Assembly (NCBI GenBank): GCA_002449785.1
Contig: DJXP01000039.1
Location: 1 to 35,090 of the forward strand
Length of the DNA: 35,090 nucleotides
Reading direction: 5' to 3'
DNA from: Clostridiales bacterium UBA7001
GTDB taxonomy: Bacteria; Bacillota; Clostridia; TANB77; CAG-508
The position numbers were made by a program, and so were the translations under genes. Shown in pieces: positions 32,774-35,090 of the stretch (positions are counted from its first letter, which is position 1; each line of letters starts with the position of its first letter). A model generated the notes under the pieces. The model ran no database searches, was not told the origin of the DNA, and saw only the letters and a program-made list of their open reading frames with translations.

Positions 32774-34006
32774 ATGTTTAAAATTAATGAAAATTTTTTA
32801 GAATTACAAGATAGTTATCTTTTTTCTACAATCGCAAAAAAGGTTGCAGAATTTCAAAAGAATAACCCTGATAAAAAGATTATTAAACTTGGAATTGGTG
32901 ATGTTACAAGACCAATTGCACCTGCAGTAGTTCAGGCAATGAGCAAAGCAGTAATGGAAATGGGAAAGCCTGAAACATTTAGAGGATATGGACCAGAACA
33001 AGGATATGATTTTTTAAGAAACAAAATTGCAGAATTTGATTATAAAAATAGAGGAATAAATATTGAACCTGATGAAATATTTGTTTCAGATGGTGCAAAA
33101 TGTGATTGTGGAAATATTGGAGATATTTTAGGAAATGACAATATTGTTGCTATTACTGATCCTGTTTATCCTGTTTATTTAGATACAAATGTTATGGCTG
33201 GCAGAAGTGGTAAATATAATAGTGAAAAAAATATATATGAAAATATTATATATATTCCAGCAACAGCTGATAATAATTTTGTACCAGAGCTTCCCAAAAA
33301 AGTCCCTGATATGATTTATTTATGCTTTCCAAATAATCCTACAGGAACAACATTAACTAAACCTGAGCTAAAAAAATGGGTTGATTATGCAAAAGAAAAC
33401 AAATCTTTAATATTATTTGATTCAGCATATGAAGCTTTTATTTCTGATGAAGATGTGCCTCATAGTATTTATGAAATTGATGGTGCAAAAGATGTTGCAA
33501 TTGAATTTAGAAGTTTTTCTAAAACAGCCGGATTTACTGGAGTAAGATGTGCATATGCAGTTGTTCCAAAAAATTTAAAAGGTTATACTAAAGACGGAAA
33601 AGAAGTGTATTTACATGGACTTTGGAATAGAAGACATGGAACAAAATTTAATGGTGTTTCATATCCTGTTCAGAGAGCTGCAGAAGCAGTTTATTCAAAA
33701 GAGGGACAAAAACAAATAAAAGAAAATATAAAATATTATATGAATAATGCAAAAATAATAAAGGAAGGACTAGAAAAAGCAGGGTTTACTGTTTATGGTG
33801 GTACTAATGCTCCATACATTTGGCTTAAAGTTCCGGAAGGATTAACATCTTGGGAATTTTTTGATAAATTATTAAATGAAGCAAATGTTGTAGGAACTCC
33901 AGGTGTTGGATTTGGTCCAAGTGGAGAAGGATATTTTAGATTAACAGCTTTTGGAACAAAAGAAAATACTGAAGAGGCAATAGAAAGAATAAAAAATATT
34001 GTTTGA
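32774..34006 (+). CDS. dapL: LL-diaminopimelate aminotransferase
   Basis: A PLP enzyme that makes LL-diaminopimelate directly from tetrahydrodipicolinate, for lysine and peptidoglycan synthesis. 410 aa, the family norm. Blocks: KLGIGDVTRP near residue 41, FRGYGPEQGYDFLRNKIA near residue 75, ISDGAKCDCGNIGDIL-like VSDGAKCD near residue 104, ITDPVYPVYLDTNVM near residue 131, CFPNNPTGTT near residue 183, and EFRSFSKTAGFTGVRCAY near residue 245 with the PLP-binding Lys. C-terminal residues GVGFGPSGEGYFRLTAFG complete the fit. GGAGG precedes ATG 32774. Typical of Clostridia that lack the succinylase or acetylase lysine branches. Confidence 0.96.
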   Translation: MFKINENFLELQDSYLFSTIAKKVAEFQKNNPDKKIIKLGIGDVTRPIAPAVVQAMSKAVMEMGKPETFRGYGPEQGYDFLRNKIAEFDYKNRGINIEPDEIFVSDGAKCDCGNIGDILGNDNIVAITDPVYPVYLDTNVMAGRSGKYNSEKNIYENIIYIPATADNNFVPELPKKVPDMIYLCFPNNPTGTTLTKPELKKWVDYAKENKSLILFDSAYEAFISDEDVPHSIYEIDGAKDVAIEFRSFSKTAGFTGVRCAYAVVPKNLKGYTKDGKEVYLHGLWNRRHGTKFNGVSYPVQRAAEAVYSKEGQKQIKENIKYYMNNAKIIKEGLEKAGFTVYGGTNAPYIWLKVPEGLTSWEFFDKLLNEANVVGTPGVGFGPSGEGYFRLTAFGTKENTEEAIERIKNIV

Positions 34007-34031
34007 TTTTATATGGTTTATGAGATATAAT
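34003..34031 (+). promoter_or_regulatory. Predicted promoter for guaB, overlapping the dapL stop
   Basis: TTGATT at 34003-34008 and a perfect TATAAT at 34026-34031 with a 17-base spacer. The -35 box overlaps the TGA stop of dapL. No purine riboswitch-like fold fits in the ~30-base leader. Confidence 0.6.
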
Positions 34032-34063
34032 ATTAATAATTATTTTAAGGGAGGTAAGAAAAA

Positions 34064-35090
34064 ATGGCAGAAATATTAAAAGATATTTCAAGAACTTTTA
34101 ACGAATTTTTATTATTACCAAATTTAACAGATGAGAGATGTATTCCAAGTAATGTAAGCTTAAAAACACCACTTGTAAAATTTAAGAAAGGTGAAGAGCC
34201 TAAATATAGTGCAAATTTACCTATGGTATCTGCTATTATGCAGTCTGTTTCTGGAGAAAAAATGGCAATTGCTCTTGCAAGAGAAGGCGGTTGCTCATTT
34301 ATTTTTGGAGCACAATCAATTGAAGATCAAGCTCAAATGATAAAGAATGTAAAAAAACATAAAGCAGGCTTTGTAAAAAGTGATTCAAATGTAAAGCCAG
34401 AAACTTCTTTAAAAGAAGTACTAGAATTAATTAATAAAACAGGACATTCTACTGTTATGATTACTGAAGATGGAATGCCTAATGGAAAGTTTTTAGGATT
34501 AGTTACGGATAAAGACTATAGAATTACAAGAGCAAATTTTGATGATCCAATTAGTAAATATATGGTACATAAAGATAAATTATGTTTTGGGAATAAAGGG
34601 ATAACTTTACATGAAGCTAATGATTTAATCTGGGAAAATAAAATAAGTTCACTTCCTATATTAGATGAAAATGGCAATTTAGATTCTGTTGTGTTTAGAA
34701 AAGATTATGAATCAGACAAAGAAAATCCAAATTCACTTTTAGATGAACATAAAAGATTTGTAGTTGGAGCAGGTATTAATACTAGAGATTATGAAGAAAG
34801 AATACCAGCATTAGTAGAAGCTGGAGTAGATATATTATGTATGGATTCTTCAGATGGATATTCTGTTTGGCAAAAAAATACAATAGATTGGGTTAGAAAA
34901 AACTATGGTGATAAAGTAAAAATTGGTGCAGGAAATGTTGTTGATAAAGAAGGTTTTTACTATTTGGCAGAAGCTGGAGCTGATTTTATTAAAGTTGGAG
35001 TTGGTGGAGGCTCAATTTGTATAACTCGTGAAACAAAAGGTATAGGACGTGGACAAGCTACTAGTTTAATGGATGTTGTAGAAGCTAGAA
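34064..35090 (+). CDS. guaB: IMP dehydrogenase (partial, cut by window end)
   Basis: Oxidises IMP to XMP with NAD+, the committed step of GMP synthesis. 342 codons are visible. The start is ATG 34064 with AAGGGAGG 10-17 bases upstream. The barrel begins with FNEFLLLPNLT and NLPMVSAIMQSVSGEKMAIALAREGG. A CBS pair is inserted at about residues 105-215 (HSTVMITEDG, ISSLPILDENG). Then come GAGINTRDYEERIPALVEAGVDILCMDSSDG, and KVGVGGGSICITRE with the catalytic Cys near the visible end. The HSTVMITEDG-type CBS region and the longer insert resemble the roughly 500-aa IMPDH class of some Firmicutes and eukaryotes. The C-terminal catalytic flap is outside the window. Confidence 0.95.
   Translation, partial: MAEILKDISRTFNEFLLLPNLTDERCIPSNVSLKTPLVKFKKGEEPKYSANLPMVSAIMQSVSGEKMAIALAREGGCSFIFGAQSIEDQAQMIKNVKKHKAGFVKSDSNVKPETSLKEVLELINKTGHSTVMITEDGMPNGKFLGLVTDKDYRITRANFDDPISKYMVHKDKLCFGNKGITLHEANDLIWENKISSLPILDENGNLDSVVFRKDYESDKENPNSLLDEHKRFVVGAGINTRDYEERIPALVEAGVDILCMDSSDGYSVWQKNTIDWVRKNYGDKVKIGAGNVVDKEGFYYLAEAGADFIKVGVGGGSICITRETKGIGRGQATSLMDVVEAR

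Noticed and set aside
34007..34063. Purine riboswitch before guaB
   Set aside because: The leader after the predicted promoter is only about 30 bases and lacks the three-way junction sequence of purine riboswitches.

Overview
The window is AT-rich bacterial DNA (well under 35% G+C by eye) with standard stop usage: TGA ends genes and TGG encodes Trp. Strong AGGAGG-type ribosome sites, TTG starts, LL-diaminopimelate aminotransferase, a Pta-AckA pathway, a PASTA-domain kinase and clostridial gene neighbourhoods point to a low-GC Firmicute, most likely an anaerobic, uncultured-type Clostridium relative. The species cannot be fixed from the sequence. No tRNA, rRNA, CRISPR array or transposase gene was seen.

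Layout. (1) 23-11585: a surface-polysaccharide cluster, all on the + strand. It holds three GT-A family 2 glycosyltransferases, a large YfhO/GT-C-like membrane protein, a polysaccharide flippase split by a +1 frameshift, two tandem paralogous polytopic membrane proteins with a remnant of a third, and an unrecognised coiled-coil protein. It closes with a terminator. (2) 11715-18393: rlmN, a PP2C phosphatase, a PASTA Ser/Thr kinase, ribulose-phosphate epimerase, an exported bactofilin-like membrane protein and endonuclease III, in operon-like spacing. (3) 18415-24213: pta, a six-helix membrane protein, and three tandem acetate kinase genes. This is the acetyl-CoA to acetate plus ATP branch with a triplicated final step. 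(4) 24256-27527: rqcH and pgi diverge from an unusual intergenic region carrying three copies of a ~22-28 bp repeat. (5) 27597-31628: a small Lys-tailed membrane protein diverges from a FtsX-type ABC permease that is also split by a +1 frameshift. (6) 31730-35090: holA, dapL and a guaB gene running off the window end.

Most notable observations. First, the two interrupted genes are both shifted by +1, and each junction contains an in-frame CGG codon. I searched every CGG in the window by eye and found no other in-frame CGG in roughly 10,000 codons. This suggests either stalling and +1 frameshifting (or quadruplet decoding) at a rare or unassigned CGG codon, or a very specific sequence artefact. 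Second, three ~190-217 bp intergenic elements (4193-4409, 5723-5924, 22735-22924) are each almost entirely palindromic. They share a core motif, while their outer arms differ between copies but remain self-complementary within each copy. Third, the leaders of the divergent genes rqcH and pgi carry the same sequence directly before the ribosome site.
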